Below are positions 1 to 9,357 of a stretch of DNA of 64,000 nucleotides, piece after piece. The position numbers and the translations under genes were made by a program. The notes under the pieces were generated by a model that did no database searches, had not been told where the DNA came from, and worked only from the letters and a program-made list of their open reading frames with translations. The first letter of the stretch is position 1. Each line of letters opens with the position of its first letter. This stretch comes from a bacterium (GTDB taxonomy: Bacteria; Zixibacteria; MSB-5A5; CAIYYT01). The DNA lies in NCBI GenBank assembly GCA_016708315.1, contig JADJGC010000002.1:496001-560000 (forward strand), written 5' to 3'.

Positions 1-274
1 TGTTGGCTGTGTCACGATTGCGAAATAGTGCAATGATGATTGCAAGCCCGACAGCGGCTTCCGCGGCCGCAACGGTCATGATCACAAACACCATTACATG
101 CCCGTCCAAGATACCCATCTCGCGCGAGAAGGCGACCATTGCCAGATTCGCGGCATTTAGCATCAACTCGACCGACATGAAGATGATCATTACATTTCGC
201 GCGATGATCACGCCGATCATACCGATGACAAAAATCACGCCGGCTACTATTAAGAACCATTCAAGTGGAATCAT
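1..274 (-). CDS. nuoK: NADH-quinone oxidoreductase subunit K (partial, C-terminus off the left edge)
   Basis: Small membrane subunit of the complex I proton-pumping arm. Translating the minus strand from the ATG at 274 gives 91 residues in three hydrophobic segments before the window ends; the family is about 100 residues, so only a short tail is missing. Two membrane glutamates typical of NuoK are visible: Glu36 in SVELMLNAANL and Glu72 in AAAEAAVGLA. Its ATG follows the nuoJ stop by one base, so the two genes are probably translationally coupled. Identification is firm despite truncation. Confidence 0.95.
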   Translation of the reverse strand, partial: MIPLEWFLIVAGVIFVIGMIGVIIARNVMIIFMSVELMLNAANLAMVAFSREMGILDGHVMVFVIMTVAAAEAAVGLAIIIALFRNRDTAN

Positions 275-275
275 C

Positions 276-776
276 TTATAGCCTCTTCTTCGCCATCACG
301 ACAGCGCCGAGTACAGCAACTATCAATAGAATTGAGGTTAACTCGAACGGATAAAGATACTTCGTAAACAATGACATTCCGACGGCCTGAACCGAACCAA
401 AGTCGGGTCCAACTTGCGCCTGTACTCTATCGAGCATTCGCGATGAAGAGATTGCTACTGTAGTTTCAAACAACAACACTACGGCGAACGCAATTGCCAG
501 CGGTTTGAAACGAAGCTTGATGTCTTTTCCAAAATCTTCACGTCTCAAGTTGAGCAGCATGATCACGAATAGGAACAGAACAAGAATCGCTCCGGCATAG
601 ACAATGATCTGGAGCATCGCCAGGAAGGCGGCATTTAACATGATGAACAATATCACCTGCGACACAAATGAGGTGAGAAGATACATCACCGAAGCAATGG
701 GATTGCGCTGGATGATTACCAGAATTGAGGCTGCAATCGACAGCGCTGACGCCATTAAGAAAATTGCCAGTTCCAT
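276..776 (-). CDS. nuoJ: NADH-quinone oxidoreductase subunit J
   Basis: Membrane subunit of complex I, about 166 residues with five predicted transmembrane helices, normal for the family. The conserved third helix is visible around residues 58-75 (VYAGAILVLFLFVIML), the segment that forms a pi-bulge in known complex I structures. The start follows the nuoI stop by two bases, and the stop almost touches the nuoK start. The C-terminus ends in a short basic tail (AKKRL). Nothing looks unusual. Confidence 0.96.
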   Translation of the reverse strand: MELAIFLMASALSIAASILVIIQRNPIASVMYLLTSFVSQVILFIMLNAAFLAMLQIIVYAGAILVLFLFVIMLLNLRREDFGKDIKLRFKPLAIAFAVVLLFETTVAISSSRMLDRVQAQVGPDFGSVQAVGMSLFTKYLYPFELTSILLIVAVLGAVVMAKKRL

Positions 777-778
777 TC

Positions 779-1288
779 TTAGTGCTGTGGTCTGCCTTCC
801 TCAGATTGCTGCCATGCTACGCGGCGCATTGGTCGCAAGAACTTGACCTCCGACGGCTGGGTTCTTGGCCATTTAACCAGCAAGTCGTCTTTGGTATAGA
901 TAAAGTTGTCGCGGTGATCGGACGCGAATTCGTATTCTTTGCCAAGGAAGATAGCCTCTTCAGGACAAGCTTCTTCACAGAACCCGCAGAAAATGCAGCG
1001 GAGTTCGTTGATTTCATAAATCTTGGCATAGCGCTCTCCGCGTTCAGTTTCTGCCGGTTCCATATAGATCGCGTCAGCGGGACACGACGCGGCGCAAAGA
1101 CCGCAACAGACGCAGCGTTCGCTGCCATCATCATAACGTTCGAGAAAATGCAGTCCCCGATAGCGCGGCGCCATCGGCGGTTTGACAAATGGATAGTCTA
1201 CAGTGACAGGCTTATGGAACATCTGCTTGAAAACGACAAACATTCCCTTTGGTATGGCGATGAAGACTTCCTTTATAATGCGAAACAT
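779..1288 (-). CDS. nuoI: NADH-quinone oxidoreductase subunit I (2x[4Fe-4S])
   Basis: Peripheral-arm ferredoxin-like subunit carrying clusters N6a and N6b, which pass electrons toward NuoB and quinone. Both 8Fe motifs are complete: Cys59, 62, 65 and 69 in CVCCGLCAASCP, and Cys98, 101, 104 and 108 in CIFCGFCEEACP. Length is 169 residues. The amphipathic N-terminus (residues 1-25) fits the known membrane-surface docking helices. The gene lies between nuoH and nuoJ in the classical order. Confidence 0.97.
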   Translation of the reverse strand: MFRIIKEVFIAIPKGMFVVFKQMFHKPVTVDYPFVKPPMAPRYRGLHFLERYDDGSERCVCCGLCAASCPADAIYMEPAETERGERYAKIYEINELRCIFCGFCEEACPEEAIFLGKEYEFASDHRDNFIYTKDDLLVKWPRTQPSEVKFLRPMRRVAWQQSEEGRPQH

Positions 1289-1298
1289 CGTCTACCTC

Positions 1299-2282
1299 CT
1301 AAAGCAGGACAACTAACGCGGTGATCAGGATGTTAGCAAGCGCAATCGGGATCAAGACAAACCAGCCGAATTTCATAAGCTGGTCATAACGGAAGCGCGG
1401 CAACGATCCACGAACCCATATATAGAAAAACATGAATGCAAAACACTTGATTACAAACCAGAGTACCGGCGGGAGAAATGGACCCTGCCATCCACCAAGG
1501 AAGACCGTGGTTGCGACTGCTGCGACGGTGACCATGTTTGCGTATTCTCCGACGAAGAACAAACCGAAGCGCATTGAGGAGTATTCGGTGTGGTAACCAC
1601 CGACAAGCTCAGATTCGGCTTCGGGAAGGTCAAAGGGCGAGCGATTGGTTTCGGCAAATGCACAGATCAAGTATAGAACAAAACCAACAGGCTGTTTGAT
1701 GATGTACCAGTCAAGAATCGAACTTTGCTGTTCGACAATTTCGACCATGTTGAGAGTACCCGCTAGCATAATTACGCCGATGAATGACATGCCGAGGCCA
1801 ATCTCGTAAGAGATCATCTGTGCTGACGAGCGGAGTCCGCCAAGCAGAGAGAACTTGCTGTTTGGCGACCAGCCAGCCATGATAATTCCATAAATCCCAA
1901 GTGACGTCATCGCGAGGATGAATAGGAGTCCAAGGTTGAAGTCGGAAACAACCAGATTGATCTCGCGGCCAAACAAGGTGATACTACTGCCAAAAGGAAT
2001 CACTGCCAACGGCAACATCGCAGGAATGAATGCCATCAATGGGGCTAGTAGATACAGTGGCTTATGGGCAGCCGCCGGAATGAAGTCTTCCTTGAAGAGA
2101 AGCTTTATCAAATCGGCGATCGGCGTAAGAAGGCCCCTATATCCGGCAGTGTTAGGCCCGATGCGTGACTGCATACGCGCAAGAAAACGGCGTTCGAGAT
2201 AGGTTGTCCAAGCGCACGTCAGCAACAGCACGTTAAGCACCATGAAGGCCTTGACACCGGTTATGACAGCAAATTCTAACAT
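1299..2282 (-). CDS. nuoH: NADH-quinone oxidoreductase subunit H
   Basis: Membrane subunit joining the peripheral and membrane arms and forming part of the quinone-binding cavity; 327 residues, about eight transmembrane helices. Family landmarks are present: ERRFLARMQSRIGPNTAG at about residues 30-47 and the acidic loop AETNRSPFDLPEAESELVGG at about 210-229, whose glutamates are implicated in coupling quinone reduction to proton pumping. The start at 2282 lies one base after the nuoG stop, so translational coupling is likely. Confidence 0.97.
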   Translation of the reverse strand: MLEFAVITGVKAFMVLNVLLLTCAWTTYLERRFLARMQSRIGPNTAGYRGLLTPIADLIKLLFKEDFIPAAAHKPLYLLAPLMAFIPAMLPLAVIPFGSSITLFGREINLVVSDFNLGLLFILAMTSLGIYGIIMAGWSPNSKFSLLGGLRSSAQMISYEIGLGMSFIGVIMLAGTLNMVEIVEQQSSILDWYIIKQPVGFVLYLICAFAETNRSPFDLPEAESELVGGYHTEYSSMRFGLFFVGEYANMVTVAAVATTVFLGGWQGPFLPPVLWFVIKCFAFMFFYIWVRGSLPRFRYDQLMKFGWFVLIPIALANILITALVVLL

Positions 2283-2283
2283 C

Positions 2284-4884
2284 TTACATCTTCGTCACTT
2301 TGACGTGATCAAACTTTTCCTTCAGCCCCATCAATAGATTAGGGCGCAATTCACGGAAGTTCTCCGGCAAGAAAACTACCTTGCTCGAAAGCTCCAGCAG
2401 GACTCGCGCATTGGCAACAACTTTGCCGGACTTGGATTCAACTCTGACGAGGTCGCCATCGGAAATCATGAGTCCCTTAGCATCAGTTTCGCTTATTCCA
2501 ACAAATGGTTCGCCGGTGAATTTCAGAAGACTCGGATTGCGCTCGGTATCAATTCCACGGTGGTGATCGGCGTTGCCGACAACAAGGAAGAATGGGTACT
2601 CGCTATTGCTGGGCATTGCATTGAATGCCACACGATTGAGTCCTGGCTTTGCTTGTTGAGTTGGGCGTGAGACAATTGCGCCTTCGGCACCAAACATCTC
2701 ATACCTGGCCGGCAAGGAATCGCCAAGCGCTTTATTGAGTTCACGATACACTTCAACTGGTCGTGACTGACCAAAACTTCCACCAAGTCGCTCCGCGAGC
2801 ATTTCCAATACTTCGCAACCAGGTTTCGAGCCAAACATTGGCTTGACGGTGGACTGCGAATACTGAATGCGCCCTTCCCAGTTGGTACGTGTTCCTTCAG
2901 TCTCGGCAAACGTCGACAGCGGCAGAATCACATCGGCGAGTCTTGCGGTGTCGGTCATGAAGCTATCGATTACGACAAGCAATTTGAGCTTTTCCAAGAC
3001 CGCATCGGCATAATTTCCATCAGGGAATACTCGTACCGGATCGGCATTGTATATGAAACCGCATTCAATTTCATCGTCATTGATGGCTTCGAGAATTCCG
3101 ATCATGTCTTTTCCAGTGAAATCTGGAATCGGTCCGCGCCATAGGTCTTCAAATTTGGATTTCGAAGAGATTCCTTTCCATCCCGGATAGTGACTCGGGT
3201 AAGCTCCAAAAAGCTCTGCTCCGACGGAATTACTGTTTTCCGGAAGTATGGCAATCTTTGCCGCCTTGCAGATACGCTTGAGATTGTCAAGTGCGAGCAG
3301 CTCTTCGTCGCGGAATGGGTATCTGTTAAAATCTGACCCGCACAATATTACTACATTGCTCGATTTCAGGAGTGTCTCGGCAACATCGCTGAGTGCTGCC
3401 TCGCTGATTCCCGATACCGAAGCGGCCTTCGCAAGCAGGATATCAGGATGGCTCTGCTTGAACTCACTGACATTCTGATCAGTTAATCCTGAGGTCGCCT
3501 TGTCGAATCGCGCAGAACTTAGAGCGGCATCGACAATTCCGGTCAGAGCCGCGACGCCAGTGCCAGGTTTGTGCACCAAATTTGCGGCACCAGTGCGCGC
3601 ACCCATATGGGTCAGGCGCGAGTTGATGATGATTACTTTCGCGTCACGGTAACGAACACCGCGCTTCACGCGAAGGGCGGTTATCGGATTCTCTGAATGC
3701 AGGTCGCTGGCATAAATGACGAAAGTGTCAGCGGCGTCGATGTCCTTAAAGCCAACTTGATCTGAAGCGACTCCCCGCTCAGTCACTTCCTCACCAAAGG
3801 AAAGCCGACGCTTGCGGTTAATGCGGCTATCGATATGGTTTGTGCCAATGACGCGGCGTAACAATCTTTGGAATGAGTAGATTTCTTCATTAGTGGACGT
3901 TTCGCCAATCAATCCAAAGAATGCATTTCCAGAGAGTTTGGATTTGAGTTCACTGACCTGAGTCTTTATCAGACTAAGTGCTTCTTCCCATGTCGACTCT
4001 ACAAGCTCGCCGTTCTTCTTGATCATCGGCTGTTTCAACCGGTCGCTGCTGCTGACATATTGGTAGCCATAGCGTCCGATATCACAAATAAATCCGCGAT
4101 CGATGCTTTCATTCGGTCTGGACGTAGCTCGGAAAATCTTGTTGTGGAATGTCCAATGGGTCAGGTTACAACCGTCAGGACAGTGTGTGCAGACGGTCTT
4201 CGCCTGCCTGGTTAGCCATACGCGGACCTTGTAGCGCCAGTCGTCGTTTGTTAACGCACCGACCGGGCAATATTCGACGACATTGCCAGAGTAGAGGTTG
4301 CGTATCTCGCGATTTGGCGGAGGAAGAATCTCAGTGTGATATCCGCGTTGGTATGCGCCGAGATCATCCTCGAAACAAGCCTCATCAACGATTCGCGTGC
4401 AACGATAGCAGTGAATACAGCGATTCTGATTTCGGATGATTTCCGGGCCAATCTGAAGGTCATCAAAGGTTGATTTTTCGTCAACGATAGTGCGGTGCTT
4501 CGGTTCCTGTAGTCGACTATAGTCCAAGCCGTACTTGAACGTCACATTCTGGAGATCGCATTCTCCGCCCTTGTCGCACGTGGGACAATCCAGCGGATGA
4601 TGAGCCAAGATGAACTCAAGGACGCCCTGACGGGCTTTCACGACCTTTGGCGATTCAGTCAATACGACCATGCCGTCGGCGGCTGGAGTCGCGCAGGCCA
4701 CCTGCAACTTGGGGAATTTCTCGATTTCAACCAGGCAAATACGACAGGCTCCGACCGGAACCAATTGGGGATGCCAGCAGAACACAGGAATATCGATACC
4801 GGCGGCCAAGGCGGCCTGAAGCACCGTTTGTCCTTTGACCGCGGGAACCACCGTTCCGTTTACTGTTATGTTAAAATCACCCAT
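2284..4884 (-). CDS. nuoG: NADH-quinone oxidoreductase subunit G
   Basis: Largest peripheral subunit, 866 residues, carrying several Fe-S clusters and a molybdopterin-oxidoreductase-like scaffold with no expected molybdenum activity. The N-terminal [2Fe-2S] ligands are Cys36, 47, 50 and 64. The His-Cys [4Fe-4S] site is His96, Cys100, Cys103 and Cys109, followed by a CIHCYRC...CP [4Fe-4S] site. A further four-cysteine set (CTHCPDGC, then FICD) indicates that the N7 cluster, lost in many lineages, is kept here. The start overlaps the nuoF stop as TAATG. Confidence 0.96.
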   Translation of the reverse strand: MGDFNITVNGTVVPAVKGQTVLQAALAAGIDIPVFCWHPQLVPVGACRICLVEIEKFPKLQVACATPAADGMVVLTESPKVVKARQGVLEFILAHHPLDCPTCDKGGECDLQNVTFKYGLDYSRLQEPKHRTIVDEKSTFDDLQIGPEIIRNQNRCIHCYRCTRIVDEACFEDDLGAYQRGYHTEILPPPNREIRNLYSGNVVEYCPVGALTNDDWRYKVRVWLTRQAKTVCTHCPDGCNLTHWTFHNKIFRATSRPNESIDRGFICDIGRYGYQYVSSSDRLKQPMIKKNGELVESTWEEALSLIKTQVSELKSKLSGNAFFGLIGETSTNEEIYSFQRLLRRVIGTNHIDSRINRKRRLSFGEEVTERGVASDQVGFKDIDAADTFVIYASDLHSENPITALRVKRGVRYRDAKVIIINSRLTHMGARTGAANLVHKPGTGVAALTGIVDAALSSARFDKATSGLTDQNVSEFKQSHPDILLAKAASVSGISEAALSDVAETLLKSSNVVILCGSDFNRYPFRDEELLALDNLKRICKAAKIAILPENSNSVGAELFGAYPSHYPGWKGISSKSKFEDLWRGPIPDFTGKDMIGILEAINDDEIECGFIYNADPVRVFPDGNYADAVLEKLKLLVVIDSFMTDTARLADVILPLSTFAETEGTRTNWEGRIQYSQSTVKPMFGSKPGCEVLEMLAERLGGSFGQSRPVEVYRELNKALGDSLPARYEMFGAEGAIVSRPTQQAKPGLNRVAFNAMPSNSEYPFFLVVGNADHHRGIDTERNPSLLKFTGEPFVGISETDAKGLMISDGDLVRVESKSGKVVANARVLLELSSKVVFLPENFRELRPNLLMGLKEKFDHVKVTKM

Positions 4885-6191
4885 TATCTCAACCTAAAAT
4901 CTGACTTAACCAGGCACTTCTTGTGCTCGATGTGATATTCATACTCATTACGGAATTGCTTGATTGTCGAAATCACCGGCGTTGCAGCGGCGTCACCAAG
5001 TGCGCAGATCGTGTTGCCTTCAATGTTCTTTGCCAGATCCAGAAGTGTATCAAGGTCTTCTTTCTTGCCGAGTCCGTGCTCGATGCGATGAAGGATCTCA
5101 TACAACCAGCCTGTTCCCTGTCGGCAAGGAGTGCATTTGCCACACGATTCATGCATATAAAAATGTGCCAAAATCTCAGCAACCCAGACCATGCAGGTGT
5201 CTTCGTTCATGACAATGACAGCTCCGGAACCCAACATTGATCCAGCCGCTTGTACAGATTCAAAATCCAATGGAGTGTCAAGTTGGTCAGGCATTAGGAC
5301 TGGAACGGATGAACCACCCGGAATCACGCACTTGAGTTTCTTGTCATCGAGCATTCCGCCAGCATAATCATAAATCAGCGTGCGCAATGGCGTGCCCAGT
5401 TCGAGTTCGTAGTTGCCGGGTTTCTTTACATGACCAGAGACTGAGAAGATACGTGTGCCCTTGGACTTTTCGGTACCCATCGAAGCATACCACTGTCCGC
5501 CGTTCATGACGATTCGCGGTAGATTGGCAACCGTTTCTACATTATTAACTACGGTCGGGCAAGCATACAGTCCCGATACCGCCGGGAATGGCGGCTTAAT
5601 GCGCGAGAGTCCCTTTTCGCCTTCGAGCGAAGACAACAATGCGGTTTCCTCTCCGCAAATGTAGGCACCACCACCACGATGGAGAATCATCTCTAAGTCG
5701 TAGTCGGTGCCGAGAATATTCTTGCCAAGGAAGCCCTTTTTATAGGCTTCATCAATTGCCTTCTCAATTCGGCGCATCGAAAGATCGTACTCGCCTCTTA
5801 TATAGAAGAATGATGTATGGCAGTCGATTGCGAAAGCCGCGATCATAACACCTTCGATGACGCTATGAGGATCGCACTCCATCAATACACGATCTTTGCA
5901 GGTGCCGGGTTCTGATTCGTCGGCGTTACAGCACAGGTATTTCGGTTTAGGCGATGCGACAGGAACGAAGCTCCATTTGAGTCCAGTCGGGAATCCTGCG
6001 CCGCCGCGACCGCGAAGGCCGGAATCTTTGACAACCTGGACGACCTCTTCACGCTTCATGCTCTTTAGGACTTTTTCCCAAGCCTTGTAGGCGCCAAGTT
6101 CAATAGCCCGGTCGATATTGTGTAACTGCGGGTCGGTTATGTGCTCAAAGAGAACGTGCTTCTGCATAGTCTTTACTTTGCCGCCCGCCAT
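4884..6191 (-). CDS. nuoF: NADH-quinone oxidoreductase subunit F (NADH/FMN site)
   Basis: Subunit that oxidises NADH through FMN and carries cluster N3. The glycine-rich loop GRGGAGFPTGLKWSF (residues 61-75) and the NADESEPGTCKDR segment (about 89-101) form the nucleotide sites. The N3 ligands are in ESCGKCTPC and a later Cys in CALGD. The listed ATG overlaps nuoE by 19 bases. An in-frame ATG eight codons later (position 6167) lies just after the nuoE stop and is a plausible true start; neither has a clear ribosome-binding site. Length is 427 or 435 residues. Confidence 0.96.
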   Translation of the reverse strand: MAGGKVKTMQKHVLFEHITDPQLHNIDRAIELGAYKAWEKVLKSMKREEVVQVVKDSGLRGRGGAGFPTGLKWSFVPVASPKPKYLCCNADESEPGTCKDRVLMECDPHSVIEGVMIAAFAIDCHTSFFYIRGEYDLSMRRIEKAIDEAYKKGFLGKNILGTDYDLEMILHRGGGAYICGEETALLSSLEGEKGLSRIKPPFPAVSGLYACPTVVNNVETVANLPRIVMNGGQWYASMGTEKSKGTRIFSVSGHVKKPGNYELELGTPLRTLIYDYAGGMLDDKKLKCVIPGGSSVPVLMPDQLDTPLDFESVQAAGSMLGSGAVIVMNEDTCMVWVAEILAHFYMHESCGKCTPCRQGTGWLYEILHRIEHGLGKKEDLDTLLDLAKNIEGNTICALGDAAATPVISTIKQFRNEYEYHIEHKKCLVKSDFRLR

Positions 6192-6649
6192 TCGTCAATC
6201 AACTGATCGATCTTGGCTTGAGTCAGGTTTTCGTAGTACTTGTCATTGACCTGCATCATCGGTGCCGTGCAACAGCTGCCGAGACATTCGACTTCGACTA
6301 CAGTGAAGAGATTGTCCTTCGTTGTCTCTCCGAGCTTGATTCCGAATTTCTCCAGGAGATACTGAGTCAAGTGGTGCGAGCCCATAAGTGCGCACGAGAT
6401 ATTGCGGCAGACTTGAATGTAGTACTTGCCGCGCTTTTGCTTCGGAAACATTGTATAGAACGAAGCGGCTTCGGCGACCTCGATAAACTTGACGCCGAGG
6501 ACTTGAGCGATCTCTTCATACATCGGGTCATCGAGATACCCTTGCTCTTCATAGGCATAGTGAAGCGCAGGCAGAATTGCCGATTTTACTTTCGGATATT
6601 TCTTTGAGTATTCAGCGATTTTCGATTTTGTATCATTAGACAAAATCAT
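6173..6649 (-). CDS. nuoE: NADH-quinone oxidoreductase subunit E ([2Fe-2S])
   Basis: Thioredoxin-like [2Fe-2S] subunit (cluster N1a) that sits beside NuoF. The four ligands are visible as Cys81 and Cys86 (CRNISC) and Cys122 and Cys126 (CLGSC), with family spacing. Length is 158 residues. The start overlaps the nuoD stop by four bases in an ATGA arrangement, and its 3' end may overlap nuoF depending on which nuoF start is used. Confidence 0.96.
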   Translation of the reverse strand: MILSNDTKSKIAEYSKKYPKVKSAILPALHYAYEEQGYLDDPMYEEIAQVLGVKFIEVAEAASFYTMFPKQKRGKYYIQVCRNISCALMGSHHLTQYLLEKFGIKLGETTKDNLFTVVEVECLGSCCTAPMMQVNDKYYENLTQAKIDQLIDEWRAAK

Positions 6650-7815
6650 CTGTCCACCTCACCAAGCACGATATCAATAGAACCAATACAAGCGATAACG
6701 TCAGCAAGCAAACCGCCAACAACCAACTTGGGCAACGCCGCAATGTTTACAAAACTCGGAGGACGTACGCGCATTCTGTATGGTTTCGGGCTTCCGTCGG
6801 AAACGAAGTAGAATCCGAGTTCACCTTTAGGAGACTCTATGGTTTGATACACTTCCCCTACCGGCGGGCTAAAGCCTTCGGTGATTAACTTAAAGTGGTA
6901 GATCAACGCTTCCATCGAATAGAGTGTCTCTTCCTTTGTTGGAAGGACAATTCCGGGAGCACGAGCACGGAACCGACCTTGCGGAATTCCGTCGATTGCT
7001 TGTTGGATTATGCGCAAGCTTTGGCGCATCTCTTCCATACGGACCTCATAGCGTCCGAAGCAATCGCAGCGGTTCGAGGTTGGGACATCAAAATCAAACT
7101 TCTCATAACCCGAGTACGGACGTGCTTTGCGCAAATCATAGTTGACGCCGGAAGCACGCAGTAATGGCCCGGTTACTCCAGCATCGATTGCGTCTTCGGC
7201 AGTGAGTTTGCCAACGCCGATAGTTCGGTTGCGCCAGATTCGGTTGTTGGTTAGGATGTTTTCGTACTCCTGCAAGCGAACTGTGATGTTCTTAAGAAGA
7301 GTCCGTACCAATTGGTCAAAGTTCTCGGGTAGATCCTCTGCCAGACCGCCGATACGGAAGTAAGTCGACATCATTCTTTGGCCGGAGACCGCTTCATAGA
7401 TGCTCAAGACATCTTCGCGTTCACGGAAGGCATAGAGCACCATACTAAGGGCGCCGATATCAAGGGCGTGCGTTCCGAGCCAGACAAGGTGCGAGTTGAT
7501 GCGTGTGACTTCAGCAAGGAGTACTCTCACCCACTGCGCTTTTTCGGGAATTTCAACACCGAGGAATTTCTCAACACCGAGGCAATAGCCGAGATTGTTC
7601 GACATTGGCGCGAGATAATCCATACGGTCAGTCATAGGCAGAGCTTTGTAATAGAGCTTTGCTTCGGCGGTTTTCTCAATGCCTGTATGAAGGTAACCGA
7701 CCTCAGGCTGGCAGCGGATAACTGTCTCGCCGTCAATCTCGAGAATTACGCGCAGAACTCCATGGGTTGCTGGATGCTGCGGTCCCATGTTGATGGTCAT
7801 CGTCTTCGTTTGCAC
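6646..7815 (-). CDS. nuoD: NADH-quinone oxidoreductase subunit D
   Basis: The 49-kDa-type subunit, homologous to hydrogenase large subunits, which forms the quinone pocket with NuoB. The N-terminal loop MGPQHPATHG (residues 10-19) carries the quinone-site histidine. The C-terminus ends GSIDIVLGEVDR, as is usual. At 389 residues it is the separate, unfused form, with NuoC encoded just upstream. Its start overlaps the nuoC stop by one base. Confidence 0.97.
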   Translation of the reverse strand: MQTKTMTINMGPQHPATHGVLRVILEIDGETVIRCQPEVGYLHTGIEKTAEAKLYYKALPMTDRMDYLAPMSNNLGYCLGVEKFLGVEIPEKAQWVRVLLAEVTRINSHLVWLGTHALDIGALSMVLYAFREREDVLSIYEAVSGQRMMSTYFRIGGLAEDLPENFDQLVRTLLKNITVRLQEYENILTNNRIWRNRTIGVGKLTAEDAIDAGVTGPLLRASGVNYDLRKARPYSGYEKFDFDVPTSNRCDCFGRYEVRMEEMRQSLRIIQQAIDGIPQGRFRARAPGIVLPTKEETLYSMEALIYHFKLITEGFSPPVGEVYQTIESPKGELGFYFVSDGSPKPYRMRVRPPSFVNIAALPKLVVGGLLADVIACIGSIDIVLGEVDR

Positions 7816-8318
7816 TACTTGATGACCTCCGGCGGTTCATCCTTATTAAAGGTAAACTGCGGCATTTCATATGTAAGCGGATAGTCTTTACGTAGCGGGT
7901 GACCCTCAAATTCGTCCCACATAAGAATTCTGCGCATGTCCGGGTGTTCCGAGAAGCTCACTCCAAACATGTCAAACACTTCGCGCTCCAGCCAATTGGC
8001 AGTTTTCCAATCGCTGCACATTGTCGGGACGGGCTCATCTTCACCCACACGGACTTTGATGCGCACATAATCACGCAGATCGAATGAGTAGAGATGATAT
8101 ACGATCTCAAAGCGCTTGGCCCTATCGAGCCAATCTGTAGCCGTTATGTCAGATAGGTGCCGATATTTGAGGCCAGGCTCGTCGCGGAGGAATCGGACGA
8201 CATCATGCAAGTCGGACTTGTCGACAACGAAACTGAGTTCATCGAATTGCGTCGATGCCTCGATAATTTTGCCGCCAAACTTAGCGCTGACTTTTTCTTT
8301 GGTATTGATATCCATCAA
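7815..8318 (-). CDS. nuoC: NADH-quinone oxidoreductase subunit C
   Basis: The 30-kDa-type subunit that holds the peripheral arm together; it has no cofactor. The family signature is clear near the C-terminus: EREVFDMFGVSFSEHPDMRR followed by a GHPLRKDYPL segment. Length is 167 residues. Two adjacent ATG codons are possible starts (MMDINTK). It lies 12 bases downstream of nuoB and is coupled to nuoD. Confidence 0.96.
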   Translation of the reverse strand: MMDINTKEKVSAKFGGKIIEASTQFDELSFVVDKSDLHDVVRFLRDEPGLKYRHLSDITATDWLDRAKRFEIVYHLYSFDLRDYVRIKVRVGEDEPVPTMCSDWKTANWLEREVFDMFGVSFSEHPDMRRILMWDEFEGHPLRKDYPLTYEMPQFTFNKDEPPEVIK

Positions 8319-8330
8319 ATGTCAATTCGA

Positions 8331-8822
8331 CTATGCGGTCTTTCTTGAGTCTTCCTTCAACTTCGACTGCTTTACTAACTCGTGCAACTTCACGATACCA
8401 TCTATCAATTGCTCTGGGCGAGGCGGACAACCGGGAACATAAATATCTACCGGAATAATCTTATCAACACCCTGCAAGATTGCATAGTTGTTAAACACGC
8501 CGCCGCACGACGCACATGCACCCATTGAAATAACCCACTTCGGATTCGGCATCTGTTCATACAGACGCTTCACCACCGGAGCCATTTTGTTTGACACTCT
8601 ACCGGCGACGATCATCAAATCTGCTTGCCTTGGTGAGGCGCGCATAACTTCCATTCCAAAGCGCGACAAATCGTATTTGGGACTCACTGTTGAGATCATT
8701 TCGATAGCGCAACAGGCCAAACCAAATCCAAAAGGCCACATTGATTTTGTGCGACCCCAATTTATTATCTTCTCAGCAGTCGTGAGGATGATCCCGTCAG
8801 GAATTTTTTCTTCTAATCCCAC
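8331..8822 (-). CDS. nuoB: NADH-quinone oxidoreductase subunit B (cluster N2)
   Basis: PSST-type subunit carrying the terminal cluster N2, which donates electrons to quinone. The four ligands are Cys37 and Cys38 (tandem, in GLACCAIEM), Cys103 (CASCGG) and Cys132 (VPGCPPRPEQL). The 66- and 29-residue spacings match the family. Length is 163 residues. The start overlaps the end of nuoA by ten bases. Confidence 0.97.
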   Translation of the reverse strand: MGLEEKIPDGIILTTAEKIINWGRTKSMWPFGFGLACCAIEMISTVSPKYDLSRFGMEVMRASPRQADLMIVAGRVSNKMAPVVKRLYEQMPNPKWVISMGACASCGGVFNNYAILQGVDKIIPVDIYVPGCPPRPEQLIDGIVKLHELVKQSKLKEDSRKTA

Positions 8823-9178
8823 TTGAGTGCTCCTTTCTTCACGATGTATACGTAGCCCACAAGCAGAATCAGGATGAAAACGCCCATCTCTACAAATCCG
8901 AACATGCCGAGCTGTTTGTAGTTCACTGCCCAGGGGAAAAGGAACACTGTTTCGAGATCAAAGATTATAAAAAGGATCGCCACCATGTAGAACTTAACGG
9001 GAAAACGTTGGCGGCTATCGGTTTCGGGCTCGATGCCGCATTCGTACGCTTGTTCTTTAACGCGGCTGTACGTCTTCTTACCAAAGAGAGACGAACCAAA
9101 GAACATAGCGAGTCCGATGCAAACAGCGATGAATATTTGGATCGCTAGTGGAAAATATACTTCAAAATTACTCAACAA
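8813..9178 (-). CDS. nuoA: NADH-quinone oxidoreductase subunit A
   Basis: Small membrane subunit with three transmembrane helices, first gene of the nuo operon; about 120 residues. The loop YECGIEPETDSRQRFPVKFY and the FIIFDLETVFLFPWA helix are diagnostic. The start is not ATG: two TTG codons stand in tandem at 9178 and 9175. A GGAGAGG ribosome-binding site (complement of 9181-9187) lies only two bases from the first but five from the second, so the TTG at 9175 is the better start. Confidence 0.96.
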   Translation of the reverse strand: MLSNFEVYFPLAIQIFIAVCIGLAMFFGSSLFGKKTYSRVKEQAYECGIEPETDSRQRFPVKFYMVAILFIIFDLETVFLFPWAVNYKQLGMFGFVEMGVFILILLVGYVYIVKKGALKWD

Positions 9179-9197
9179 TACCTCTCCAAATGTCCGG

Positions 9198-9227
9198 CAA
9201 AGGTAGAGAGATTTTTCACAAAGTCAA
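9198..9227 (-). promoter_or_regulatory. Candidate nuo operon promoter
   Basis: On the minus strand TTGACT (complement of 9222-9227) and TACCTT (9200-9205) are separated by 16 bases, a fair sigma-70-type promoter about 20 bases before nuoA. The same bases read as TTG-N19-TACCTTTG, which fits the Bacteroidetes primary-sigma consensus (TTTG, about 19 bases, TAnnTTTG). The leader would be only about 15 bases, just enough for the GGAGAGG site. Seen by eye only. Confidence 0.5.
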
Positions 9228-9357
9228 GAATTTTTATCGCCTTCATGGAATCTTGTAACCAATTACTAACTAACACGTTACGAATAAAGATTCTTGACAA
9301 CACTGTCGATTAACATTTTGTTGATTGTCACATCACAAGATTAAACGGGAGGAATCC

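Noticed and set aside
725..1324. Open frame of 199 codons on the plus strand across nuoI
   Set aside because: It is an antisense shadow of nuoI, whose two cluster motifs are intact on the minus strand.
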